Shown here: in pieces, positions 44,517 to 52,652 of the stretch
Position numbering within the stretch: position 1 is the stretch's first letter
Layout of the letters: each line of letters starts with the position of its first letter
Assembly: GCF_030849505.1 (NCBI RefSeq)
Contig: NZ_JAUJFI010000007.1
Coordinates: forward strand, 1-64,000
Source: Azospirillum isscasi
GTDB taxonomy: Bacteria > Pseudomonadota > Alphaproteobacteria > Azospirillales > Azospirillaceae
Direction: 5' to 3'
Length of the DNA: 64,000 bases
Translations under genes and position numbers: made by a program
Notes under the pieces: generated by a model
Told to the model about the DNA's origin: nothing
The model's input: only the letters and a program-made list of their open reading frames with translations
Database searches by the model: none

Positions 44517-44666
44517 GGGTGCGGCCGGGAGGGAAGAGGCCGGCGGATCGACCGGTGAGCGTATGGCGGCTATGACATTCCGTCATCGTGGAATTCCGGA
44601 AGGGTTCCGCTATCATCACGGCGCTTTCGGGACCGCCCTGTGGCGGCCAAGACAGGAATCCGAGAC

Positions 44667-45104
44667 ATGAGCAACGCCTCCTTCCACATTCTTCTGGTTG
44701 AAGACGACCCCGCCGACGCGGGGCTGGCGAAGCGGGCGATCCGGCAAGGGCGCATCCTGTGCGACGTGCATCACGCCGTCGATGGGGTGGAGGCTCTGGC
44801 CTATCTGCGCCGCGAGGGGGAACGTTACGCCAACGCACGGCGCCCGGACCTGATCCTGCTGGATCTGAACATGCCGCGGCTGGACGGGCGCGGTGTTCTG
44901 GCGGCCATCAAGCAGGACGTGGATCTGCGCAACATTCCCGTGGTGATCCTCACCACGTCCGACGTGGACCGCGATGTGGAGGCGATGTACCAGCTCGGCG
45001 CCAACAGCTTCGTGACGAAGCCGCTGGACCTGCAGGACTTCTTCAACGCGATCAGCGGGCTGGAGAACTACTGGTTCGAGATCGTGAAGCTGCCGGCGAA
45101 GTAA
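44667..45104 (+). CDS. Single-domain response regulator (Rcp1/CheY-like)
   Basis: A 145-aa stand-alone receiver. Acidic pocket EDD at residues 12-14, phosphoacceptor Asp66 in LILLDLNMPRLDG, Thr/Ser in ILTTSD and Lys in FVTKPLD. The extended C-terminus (FNAISGLENYWFEIVKLP) is typical of Rcp1-type regulators paired with phytochrome-like kinases. It follows HK3 by 150 bp and should accept phosphate from HK1 or HK3. ATG at 44667 rather than an upstream in-frame GTG at 44640. Confidence 0.9.
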   Translation: MSNASFHILLVEDDPADAGLAKRAIRQGRILCDVHHAVDGVEALAYLRREGERYANARRPDLILLDLNMPRLDGRGVLAAIKQDVDLRNIPVVILTTSDVDRDVEAMYQLGANSFVTKPLDLQDFFNAISGLENYWFEIVKLPAK

Positions 45105-45119
45105 GGGGCGCGCGCGGCG

Positions 45120-45476
45120 TCACCGCGCCCGTGTCTTCATCGTCATCAGGTAGGCGACGATATCGTCGGTCTCCTCCCGGGTCAGGCGGATGTTCGGCAT
45201 GACCGGGTGCGAGGTGCGCAGATAGCTGCGCAGCGCCATCTCCGTCACCCCCGGATCGGCCAGCCGCTCCGTCAGGTCGGGCGCTTGGGCGTCTTCCTCC
45301 ATCGCCGGCGGCTTGGCCGTTTGCCGCGCCGATACGCGGTGGCATTCCCCACACATCTCTTCGGTCAGTTGGCGGCCATATTCGACGCTGCCCGGCCCAT
45401 CCGGCGCGGTTTGCGCCGCGAGCGGGGCGGACAGGGCGAGTGTTGCCATGGAGAACAGCAGACCGGTGGCCCGCAT
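45120..45476 (-). CDS. Small periplasmic c-type cytochrome
   Basis: A 118-aa protein with a signal peptide (about 1-21) and one haem-binding CGECH at about residues 42-46. A Met in HPVMPNIRLT (about 92) is the likely sixth ligand. Partner oxidoreductase genes are absent on either side, so its electron donor and acceptor are unknown. It converges with the receiver gene, 15 bp between stops. Confidence 0.88.
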   Translation of the reverse strand: MRATGLLFSMATLALSAPLAAQTAPDGPGSVEYGRQLTEEMCGECHRVSARQTAKPPAMEEDAQAPDLTERLADPGVTEMALRSYLRTSHPVMPNIRLTREETDDIVAYLMTMKTRAR

Positions 45477-45807
45477 GGCGGTGCCTCCCTCCGGACGCAG
45501 CCGGAATCATCAGAAAAAACTAATGAAAAACCATGGTAGAGCGACGCGTCTCCTTCTGTCCATTCCCCGGACGGGATAGGACAGAAAGCGCAAACAAAAA
45601 TTCCCGATCTTTTTGCTGCGTTTTGAGAAGGGCAAGGATTCCTTTTGAAAAACAGCGACTTCCCAGAGTCTTCGCAAGAGATGCGCGGGATCTCACAAAA
45701 ATGCCCCGCCAGGACCACGCCACTTATTGGTAGGAGCGTCATATGCCAAAGGGCGAAAACGCCAAAAGCTCATACCTGAAGCCAAGACCCAAAGAGAGTA
45801 TTGACTC
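45477..45807. other. Low-GC regulatory region upstream of the beta-helix gene
   Basis: 331 bp, markedly AT-richer than its surroundings. It holds an inverted repeat (45554-45586), a purine-rich stretch and the start of a short upstream ORF (45743). It must contain the promoters of the cytochrome (minus) and the beta-helix protein (plus). Confidence 0.55.
45554..45586. promoter_or_regulatory. Inverted repeat, possible operator or mRNA hairpin
   Basis: TTCTGTCCATTCCC and GGGATAGGACAGAA are inverted with two mismatches around a 5-base centre; the outer 8 bp are perfect. It lies 220-250 bp upstream of the beta-helix gene and about 80 bp upstream of the cytochrome gene on the other strand. Confidence 0.5.
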
Positions 45808-45838
45808 ATGGCCGATCTGTACGGACCGAAGACGCTGA
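45743..45838 (+). CDS. Possible 31-aa leader ORF overlapping the beta-helix gene start
   Basis: An ATG at 45743 has GGAG seven bases upstream, a better ribosome-binding site than that of the beta-helix gene itself. The peptide begins MPKGENAKSSYLKPRPKE and ends 31 bases inside the downstream gene in another frame. It could be a translational leader; no family is recognisable. Confidence 0.35.
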   Translation: MPKGENAKSSYLKPRPKESIDSWPICTDRRR

Positions 45839-48621
45839 CGGCTCCCGCTGGGGCGATCGTCATTTCACCGGGCGCCAACATCCAGTCCATCGTCAACAGC
45901 GCTCCCACCGGTGCCACCTTCTGGCTGCAGCCGGGCGAATACCGCCTTCAATCGATCACGCCCAAGGACAACCAGACCTTCATCGGGGCCGAGGGCGCCG
46001 TGCTGAACGGGTCGAAGCTGCTGACCGGCTTCACCCAGGACAGCGCCGGGCGCTGGGTGGTCGGCGGGCAGACCCAGCAGGGCGAGCGCCGCGCGACGGA
46101 CGAGGCGACGCCCGGCGCGATGCGCGCCGGCTACCCGGAAACCGTCTATGTGGACGACAAGCCGCTGACCCCCGTGGACGCGCTGTCGAAGCTGAAGGCG
46201 GGAACCTTCTACTTCGACTACAACGCCGACAAGATCTATCTCGGGGACAACCCGGCGGGTCACAAGGTCGAAGCCGGGACGACCGCCCACGCCTTCAGCG
46301 GCACCGCCGACGGGGTGACGGTCAAGAACCTCGTCATCGAGAAGTACACCCCCCCGGCGCAGGAAGGCGCCATCCAGGGCGACGTCAACTGGACCATCCA
46401 GAACAACGAACTGCGGTTGAACTACGCGGTCGGCGCCACGGCGCAGGACGGCAGCAAGTTCATCGGCAACTACGTCCACGACAACGGCGAGATGGGCCTG
46501 GGCGGCGCCGGGGCCAAGATCCTGGTCGAAGGCAACGAGATCGCGCGCAATGGCGCCTGGTCGGGCATCGACGTGTTCTGGGAAGGCGGCGGCACCAAGT
46601 TCGCCTACACCACCGATCTGGTGGTCCGCGGCAACTACTCGCACGACAACACCGGCTTCGGGCTGTGGACCGACATCGACAACGTCGGCACGCTGTACGA
46701 GAACAACGTCCTCGTGAACAACAGCGGCGGCGGCATCACCCACGAGATCAGCTACGACGCCGTCATCCGCAACAACGTGATGGTCGGCAACGGCGCCAAG
46801 CCACAGGCCGAGGGCTGGCTGTGGGGCGGGTCCATCCAGATCCAGAATTCGCAGAACGTCGAGGCCTACGGCAACAAGATCGACATCACCGGGGTCAAGG
46901 GCGCCAACAGCATCGTGATGATCCAGCAGGACCGCGGTGAAGGCGAATTCGGAACCTGGACCACGACCAACAACAAAATTCACGACAACATCATCGTCTC
47001 CAAGGACGGCAACGGCCAGTCGGGCGGCGTGGCCGACCACAACGAGGCCGGCATGCTGAACGGCGGCAATGTGTGGGACAACAACACCTACTACATGCCG
47101 GACGGCGACCGCTGGCGCTGGGGCGACTTCCCGGAGGGGGACAGCTGGTCCGCCTACATGAACGCGACCACGCAGGACGAGCACTCCACCCTGTCCCAGG
47201 CCTATCCGTCCACCGCCGGCTGGACGACCGTCACCCCCACCACCCCGACCACGCCGCCGGCCCCCACCCCGACCGACACCACCGCGCCCACGGTCAAGGT
47301 GACCATCGCCGACGCCAGCGTGACCAAGGGCGAGGCGCCGCTCGTCACCTTCGACTTCAGCGAGGACGTGAAGGGCTTCGCGCTCGCCGACACCACGGTG
47401 AAGGGCGGCACGCTGAGCGGCTTCAAGACGGTGGACGCCTCGACCTACACCGCCGTCTTCACGCCCTCGGCCAACACGAAGATCACCGACGCCAACGTGG
47501 CGGTGAAGGCCGGCAGTTACACCGACCTCGCCGGCAACGCGGGCAAGACCGGCTCCGTCGGCTTCGCCGTGGACACCGCCACCCCGACCGTCCCGACGAC
47601 TCCCACGGCCAGCGTCACGACGATCAAGGTCAACGCCTCCGGCGCCGCCGCGGGCGGGGTGAACGCGCATTTCAAGCTGCTGGTGGACGGCAAGGCCATC
47701 GGCGACGCGACGGTCGGCACGACGGCGAAGGACTACAGCTTCACCACCTCGCTGACCGCCGGGCAGCCGCACAAGGTGCAGATCCAATACGACAACGACG
47801 GCTTCGTGAACGGGCAGGACCGCAACCTGTTCGTCAACAAGATCACCATCAACGGCACCGCCCACAACCCGACCGACAGCATCGTCAGCTACGACAAGGG
47901 CGCGCTCGACGGCAAGGACGTGGTCAAGGGCCAGTCCTCCATGTGGTGGGGCGGCACGCTGGTGGTGAACGCGCCCGCCGCGGAGTTCCCCGCGGGCGGC
48001 ACCCTGCCTCAGGCCGGTCCGAGCGCCACGACGATCACCGTCAACGCCTCCGGCACGGCGGCGGGCGGGGTGAACGCCCACTTCAACCTGCTGGTCGATG
48101 GCCAGAAGGTCGGCGAGGGCGTGGCCGGCACCACGGCCAAGGACTACAGCTTCACCACCAGCCTGACCGCCGATCAGGCGCACAAGGTGCAGATCCAGTA
48201 CGACAACGACGCCGTGGTGAACGGGCAGGACCGCTCGCTGATCGTCAACAAGGTGACCATCAACGGCAAGGCGGTCGCGTCCACCGACTCCATCGTCACC
48301 TACGACAAGGGCGCGCTCGACGGCAAGGACGTGGTGAAGGGCCAGTCCGGCCTGTGGTGGAACGGCACGCTGGTGGTCGACGCCGACAAGAGCTTCTTCC
48401 CCTCGGCCACCCCGGTGGGGGAGGCCACGGCCCTGGCGCTGGACGCCGGAACCGACAGCGTGTGGAGCCACGTCGCGGCACAGCAGGCGGCGACCGCCCC
48501 GGCGGCTCCGGCCGATGCGGCGGCCGCGGCGGGCAGCCTGGGCAGCGTTACCCTGGCCGACGCCGGCTATGATCCGCTGTTCGACCATCTCGACCCGTCG
48601 TTGCTGAGCCACGCGGCGTAA
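45808..48621 (+). CDS. Large secreted right-handed beta-helix protein with two xylan-binding-like modules
   Basis: A 937-aa protein. Residues about 1-480 are a right-handed parallel beta-helix of the pectate-lyase/epimerase kind, with repeated strands such as VTVKNLVIE, WTIQNNELRLN, ILVEGNEIARNGA and AVIRNNVMVGNG. A Thr/Pro linker (about 475-490) leads to an Ig-like domain (about 491-590; APTVKVTIADASVTKGE). Two tandem modules follow (about 602-727 and 738-862), each with VNASG.AAGGVNAHF.LLVDG, KVQIQYDND and GKDVVKGQS, resembling the calcium-dependent xylan-binding CBM60 fold. The Ala-rich C-terminus ends YDPLFDHLDPSLLSHAA. No N-terminal signal peptide, so type I-like export through the C-terminus is plausible. 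It borders an exopolysaccharide locus; lyase, epimerase or purely structural roles are all possible. Confidence 0.85.
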   Translation: MADLYGPKTLTAPAGAIVISPGANIQSIVNSAPTGATFWLQPGEYRLQSITPKDNQTFIGAEGAVLNGSKLLTGFTQDSAGRWVVGGQTQQGERRATDEATPGAMRAGYPETVYVDDKPLTPVDALSKLKAGTFYFDYNADKIYLGDNPAGHKVEAGTTAHAFSGTADGVTVKNLVIEKYTPPAQEGAIQGDVNWTIQNNELRLNYAVGATAQDGSKFIGNYVHDNGEMGLGGAGAKILVEGNEIARNGAWSGIDVFWEGGGTKFAYTTDLVVRGNYSHDNTGFGLWTDIDNVGTLYENNVLVNNSGGGITHEISYDAVIRNNVMVGNGAKPQAEGWLWGGSIQIQNSQNVEAYGNKIDITGVKGANSIVMIQQDRGEGEFGTWTTTNNKIHDNIIVSKDGNGQSGGVADHNEAGMLNGGNVWDNNTYYMPDGDRWRWGDFPEGDSWSAYMNATTQDEHSTLSQAYPSTAGWTTVTPTTPTTPPAPTPTDTTAPTVKVTIADASVTKGEAPLVTFDFSEDVKGFALADTTVKGGTLSGFKTVDASTYTAVFTPSANTKITDANVAVKAGSYTDLAGNAGKTGSVGFAVDTATPTVPTTPTASVTTIKVNASGAAAGGVNAHFKLLVDGKAIGDATVGTTAKDYSFTTSLTAGQPHKVQIQYDNDGFVNGQDRNLFVNKITINGTAHNPTDSIVSYDKGALDGKDVVKGQSSMWWGGTLVVNAPAAEFPAGGTLPQAGPSATTITVNASGTAAGGVNAHFNLLVDGQKVGEGVAGTTAKDYSFTTSLTADQAHKVQIQYDNDAVVNGQDRSLIVNKVTINGKAVASTDSIVTYDKGALDGKDVVKGQSGLWWNGTLVVDADKSFFPSATPVGEATALALDAGTDSVWSHVAAQQAATAPAAPADAAAAAGSLGSVTLADAGYDPLFDHLDPSLLSHAA

Positions 48622-48641
48622 CGCGGCGTCGCTGGAAGAAG

Positions 48642-48775
48642 CCCTCTCCCCCCTGGGGAGAGGGTTGGGTGAGGGGGGGCGCCCGGCAGGGCGGAAAAGC
48701 CCCGGTCCGCAACGCGGGTCGCCTTCGGCGCCCCCTCATCCCGACCTTCTTCCCAGGAGGGAGAAGGAAGAAAGG
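48642..48775. repeat. Hairpin repeat of the CCCTCTCCC family (copy 6)
   Basis: CCCTCTCCCCCCTGGGGAGA begins an 8-10-bp stem (48642-48664), followed by GGGTGAGGGGGG, a central GC-rich part and the inverted counterpart CCCCCTCATCCCGACC...TTCCCAGGAGGGAGAA. It lies between the convergent beta-helix and glycosyltransferase genes and could terminate both. Confidence 0.75.
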
Positions 48776-48811
48776 TCGCTTTTGGGACCGCTGTCAGCCC
48801 GCCCTTTTCCT

Positions 48812-50077
48812 TCATGCCGGGGCCGGCGTGTAGATGGCGGGCGTGATGCGGCAGCTCGCGAAATCCTGGGCGCGCTCGTGGGCGGCGCGGCTCATGGCGC
48901 GCAGGCGGGCGCGGTCCTGGTCCAGCGTCACGATGGCGTCGGCCAGCCCGCCGATCACCTCCTCCGCCGCGCGCCCGCGGCAGGGAACGGCGAAGCCGCA
49001 GGAGGAGTCGATCATGATCCCCGATCCGCCCAGATCCAGGCAGATCACCGGCTGCGCGTTGGCCAGCGCCTCCATGATGACGTTGGCGGCGGAATCGTGC
49101 AGGCTGGGGAACAGCAGGGCGTCGGAACTGCGCAGCGTCTCCAGATAGTCGGGCTGGGACAGCCATTCGATGAAATCGACATGCTCCGCGATGCCCAGCC
49201 GGTCGGCAAGGTTCCTCCACTCCTCTGACTGCGGGCCGCTGCCGATCATCTGGAGCCGCGCCCGCGCCCCCTTCTCCAGCGCCTTGGCGAGCGCCGTCAG
49301 CGCGTAGTAGCCGCCTTTCCAGTAGAGGAACCGGCCCGAGAAGAGCAGCTTCAGCGGCGCACCGGTGCTTGTACGGTTCTCCGCTTTCATGGGCGCGAAG
49401 CGGTCGGGCAGGATGGAGCAGCCGAAATGCTGGCGCGCCTTGTGCCGGTCCCCGGCGGGCAGGACGTGGCGGCTCTCGAAGGTCTTCACATAGATCAGGT
49501 TGTAGCGGCGGTAGGTCAGGCGCAGGAAGGGGTCGATGCGCGTCATGCCGATGGCGGCGTTGCGGACCAGCTCCGTCGCGATGGCCTTCCAGCCCAGCGG
49601 GCGGATCAGCGGCCAGGGGGCCCGCTCCCCGCCGCCGACCGGGCCGATCACCGACAGCGGCGCCAGCCCGCCGCAGAAGGCGGGGAAGCGGATGCCGCCG
49701 ATGGTCACGTTGTGGATGACGTCGAAGGGCTGCCGGCGCACCAGCTCCTTCACCACCGCCCGGCAGCGCCACTGCCACGCGATGTAGGACAGTTGGAACA
49801 GCGTCTTGCTGTCGTGGTGGGCCATGGTGTCGGGGCGGTCGATGAACACGAAGTCGTCCGGCTCGAAGGCCGTTTCGCCGCGGTCGATCTTGCGCAGGAT
49901 CTTCGGGCGCAGGCGGCCCTGGGTGACGACCTTCACGCGGCAGCCCGACCGCTTCAACCCCTCGCCCCAGTTCCAGCCGTTGGCGGATTCCGACCCGCTG
50001 TCCGGCTCGAAGGCGAAGGCCACCAGCAGAATGGATGTGCCGGCGTCGGCGGGCCGGTCGGTGAACGGTGCGCTCAT
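48812..50077 (-). CDS. Glycosyltransferase, GT-B fold (GT4-like)
   Basis: A 421-aa glycosyltransferase. ATG at 50077 follows GGGAGG; the frame is open further upstream but over the neighbouring gene. The N-terminal half has a Rossmann start (ILLVAFAFEPDSGSESANGW), and the C-terminal donor-binding half has KLLFSGRFLYWKGGYYAL, ALLFPSLHDSAANVIMEALA and the GT4-type E-x7-E region. It should add a sugar during repeat-unit assembly. Last gene of the minus exopolysaccharide arm, 17 bp after the Wzy-like gene. Confidence 0.88.
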   Translation of the reverse strand: MSAPFTDRPADAGTSILLVAFAFEPDSGSESANGWNWGEGLKRSGCRVKVVTQGRLRPKILRKIDRGETAFEPDDFVFIDRPDTMAHHDSKTLFQLSYIAWQWRCRAVVKELVRRQPFDVIHNVTIGGIRFPAFCGGLAPLSVIGPVGGGERAPWPLIRPLGWKAIATELVRNAAIGMTRIDPFLRLTYRRYNLIYVKTFESRHVLPAGDRHKARQHFGCSILPDRFAPMKAENRTSTGAPLKLLFSGRFLYWKGGYYALTALAKALEKGARARLQMIGSGPQSEEWRNLADRLGIAEHVDFIEWLSQPDYLETLRSSDALLFPSLHDSAANVIMEALANAQPVICLDLGGSGIMIDSSCGFAVPCRGRAAEEVIGGLADAIVTLDQDRARLRAMSRAAHERAQDFASCRITPAIYTPAPA

Positions 50078-50094
50078 CGGCAATCCTCCCTTCA

Positions 50095-51429
50095 TCAAGA
50101 TGGCTGTGGGGACCGGTTTTCGCATTCGGAGCGGTAGATCAGGCCGGCGGCGATGCCGGTCCCGAACAGGACCCAGAACCAGATGCCCAGCATCGGCCCC
50201 TCCAGCGTCACGTCGAAGGAGGCGTTGATGACGATGGACAGCCAGTAGCAGAACAGGAAGACGAACAGCCGCGCCCAGGCGCGGTCGCCGTTGCGGCGGG
50301 CCAGCAGGAAGGCGCGGATCATGAAGACCGACCAGCTTCCCAGCAGCGCCGCCCACAGGGCGAAGCCGGGAACCCCGGCGCGGGCGAGGATCGTCATGTG
50401 CGCGTTGTGCGGGCTGCGCAGCACCTGCCCGTCCTCGGCATCGACCACCTGGAACCCGTCGTCGTCGGCCAGATTGATGCCGAAGCCCTTGCCGTCCCAG
50501 AAATGGTCGCCGTGCACGGTGTAGCCGATGATCTTGTCCCACCACATGATGCGCCATTGCTTGGTGCCGTCCAGGGTGGCCGTCTCGACGGTGCCCGTGA
50601 TGCTCATCAGGTTGGTGACGATCTGATCGACCGACAGCTTCCGCGAGGACACCTCGATCTCCAGGTTCAGCAGCAGCGCCACGATGACGGTGACGGCGGC
50701 GATGCCCAGCAGCGGGGCGAGCTGCCGGCTGCGCGGCACCAGGGCCAGCGCGACGGCCAGCGGCACGACGATGGCGAGCATCCCGCCGCGGCTGTGCGCG
50801 GCGACCAGCGCCATGCCGAACACCAGCATCGCCAGATGCAGCAGGTTCAGGCGGCGGAATCCCAGCAGGACGAACAGGGCGACGCCCGCGAAATGCACGC
50901 CGACCTCGCCGGGGCGCAGGCTGATGAAGGGGACGCCGTAGCGCGGCCAGGTTGGTATCTGCGCGTTCAGAAGCTGGAACAGCGGGTAGACCACCGGCAT
51001 GACCGTGACGAACAGCACCGCGAAGCTTCCATAGGCCAGCACGAGGCGGCGCAGCCGCTCCGGCTCGTCGTACAGGATGGCGATGATGACGAAGGCGAGC
51101 AGCCCGTACATCACGATCACGCTGTCGCGCAGCGCGTCGAAGCTGTAGGCGCCGAAGAAGGGCAGCGTGCGCGCCAGCACCCAGACGATCATGATCGCCA
51201 GCAGAGTCCCCGGCAGGCTGGACAGGGTGGCGAAGACCCCGCCGGTGCGCAGCATGACCAGCAGGCCGGAGAGCAGAAGCACCTCCCCGATGAACAGCGG
51301 CGGCGCCCCGATGTAGGCGAAGCCGCGCCCGGCCAGGGCGTAGCCCAGCAGGACGACCATCAGGAAGGACAGGTAGAGGTCCGCCGCACGGGTCCGGCTG
51401 CGCCTCGGCGTGGCGAGAACCGCGCTCAT
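50095..51429 (-). CDS. O-antigen ligase/polymerase-like membrane protein (Wzy type)
   Basis: A 444-aa protein with about 11 hydrophobic segments and a large extracytoplasmic loop (about 270-365) containing YTVHGDHFWDGKGFGIN and RSPHNAHMTILARAG. The Asn-Ala-His-Met pattern before the last helices is typical of the Wzy_C/O-antigen ligase family. It would polymerise repeat units at the outer face of the inner membrane. The ATG overlaps the upstream GT stop by 4 bp. Confidence 0.85.
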   Translation of the reverse strand: MSAVLATPRRSRTRAADLYLSFLMVVLLGYALAGRGFAYIGAPPLFIGEVLLLSGLLVMLRTGGVFATLSSLPGTLLAIMIVWVLARTLPFFGAYSFDALRDSVIVMYGLLAFVIIAILYDEPERLRRLVLAYGSFAVLFVTVMPVVYPLFQLLNAQIPTWPRYGVPFISLRPGEVGVHFAGVALFVLLGFRRLNLLHLAMLVFGMALVAAHSRGGMLAIVVPLAVALALVPRSRQLAPLLGIAAVTVIVALLLNLEIEVSSRKLSVDQIVTNLMSITGTVETATLDGTKQWRIMWWDKIIGYTVHGDHFWDGKGFGINLADDDGFQVVDAEDGQVLRSPHNAHMTILARAGVPGFALWAALLGSWSVFMIRAFLLARRNGDRAWARLFVFLFCYWLSIVINASFDVTLEGPMLGIWFWVLFGTGIAAGLIYRSECENRSPQPS

Positions 51430-52652
51430 GACGGGCGTCCGTAGCCGGCGGTGCGCAGGCGGGCGGCGATCCGTCCCCAGTCGCCGATCCCCACCACCAT
51501 GCGGTGCGCGTTGCCCGCCATCTCCCGCCAGTCGCCGGGGCCGGCCCGTCCGGCCCGCGCCAGCGCGTCGGCCACCGCCTCCGCCGTCAGGGCGGACACG
51601 CCGAAGCCGGCGCCGCATTCCTCCACATAGGGGACGAGCCCGGTCTCCCGCGTCACGATCAGCGGCAGACCGGACAAGGCGGCCTCCAGGCAGCCGGTCG
51701 GCATGACGTCGTAGCGGGAGGTCAGGGCGAAGTAATGCCAGCCGGCCATCATCGCCGCCTTTTCCGCGCCGAAGACCGGGCCGTGCACGCGGATGGCGGA
51801 GCCCAGGCCGTGGGCCAGGGCGCGCCGTTCGAGATCGGCGCGGACCGGGCCGGAGCCGGCCATTTCCAGCACCCCGCGCCCGCCGGCCCGGCGGTAGGCG
51901 GCGAAGCCGTCGATCAGAAGATCCACCCCCTTGTGGTCGATCTCGTAGCGCGCGCAATAGCCGAAGGTCGGCCCGTCGTCGTCCGGCGCGGCGCGCGGAA
52001 CGGGTGCGGGAAGGCCGTCGCGGCGGGCCGACCAGGCGGTGTTGGGCAGCAGGCGGACGGTGGCGGATGGGGCGGCCGCGCGGACGATGGCGGCCTCCTC
52101 CTCGGTGATGGCGTGGACGAAGCGGGCGCGGGCCAGGGCCGGACCGTCGACGAAGCGCATCCAGGCGGCGGGCAGGCGGCGGCGCACCCGGCCCGCGATG
52201 TTGTAGACGTGGGAGCACTGGCCGTGCAGCGTCACGCCATAGGGAACGCCGCGCCGGTAGAGCCCGCGGGCGAGTGCGGCGAACAGCGGCTTCACGGCAC
52301 CGTGGATGTGCACCACCGTGTCCGGCCCGGCGCCGTCCAGCAGGCGGTCCAGCGCCGAGTCCGCGATGGTCAGCGACCGCCCCGACAGCCGCGGCCCGCC
52401 GAGCGGGAAGCGCTGGGCCGGGCAGTCCGCCGGGATGCCGGTCAGGGCACCGGGATCGTCGGAGAACAGGCACAGCCGCGCGTCGTCGCCCATGGCGCGC
52501 TGCTCCGCGATCAGGCTGCGCACCACATTGTGCAGCCCGTTCGCGGAGGAGGGATGGGCGATGGCCGGCTGGATCACGACGTGGCGGATGTCGAGCGGGC
52601 GCAGCCGGGACTCCTCCGCGGCGAATGCGGCGCTGCCGTCAGCGGGCGACAT
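51426..52652 (-). CDS. Glycosyltransferase family 4-like protein
   Basis: A 408-aa GT-B transferase. HGAVKPLF, GVTLHGQCSHVYNIAGR in the acceptor domain and FGYCARYEIDHKGVDLLIDG, then HYFALTSRYDVMPTGCLEAALSGLP, in the donor domain fit GT4, including the E-x7-E-like segment. GAGGA precedes the ATG. It overlaps the Wzx-like gene by 14 bp and the Wzy-like gene by 4 bp. Confidence 0.88.
   Translation of the reverse strand: MSPADGSAAFAAEESRLRPLDIRHVVIQPAIAHPSSANGLHNVVRSLIAEQRAMGDDARLCLFSDDPGALTGIPADCPAQRFPLGGPRLSGRSLTIADSALDRLLDGAGPDTVVHIHGAVKPLFAALARGLYRRGVPYGVTLHGQCSHVYNIAGRVRRRLPAAWMRFVDGPALARARFVHAITEEEAAIVRAAAPSATVRLLPNTAWSARRDGLPAPVPRAAPDDDGPTFGYCARYEIDHKGVDLLIDGFAAYRRAGGRGVLEMAGSGPVRADLERRALAHGLGSAIRVHGPVFGAEKAAMMAGWHYFALTSRYDVMPTGCLEAALSGLPLIVTRETGLVPYVEECGAGFGVSALTAEAVADALARAGRAGPGDWREMAGNAHRMVVGIGDWGRIAARLRTAGYGRPS

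Noticed and set aside
45865-48612. 915-codon open frame opposite the beta-helix gene
   Set aside because: Antisense shadow with Arg/His/Val-rich low-complexity translation. The plus strand has ordered domains.
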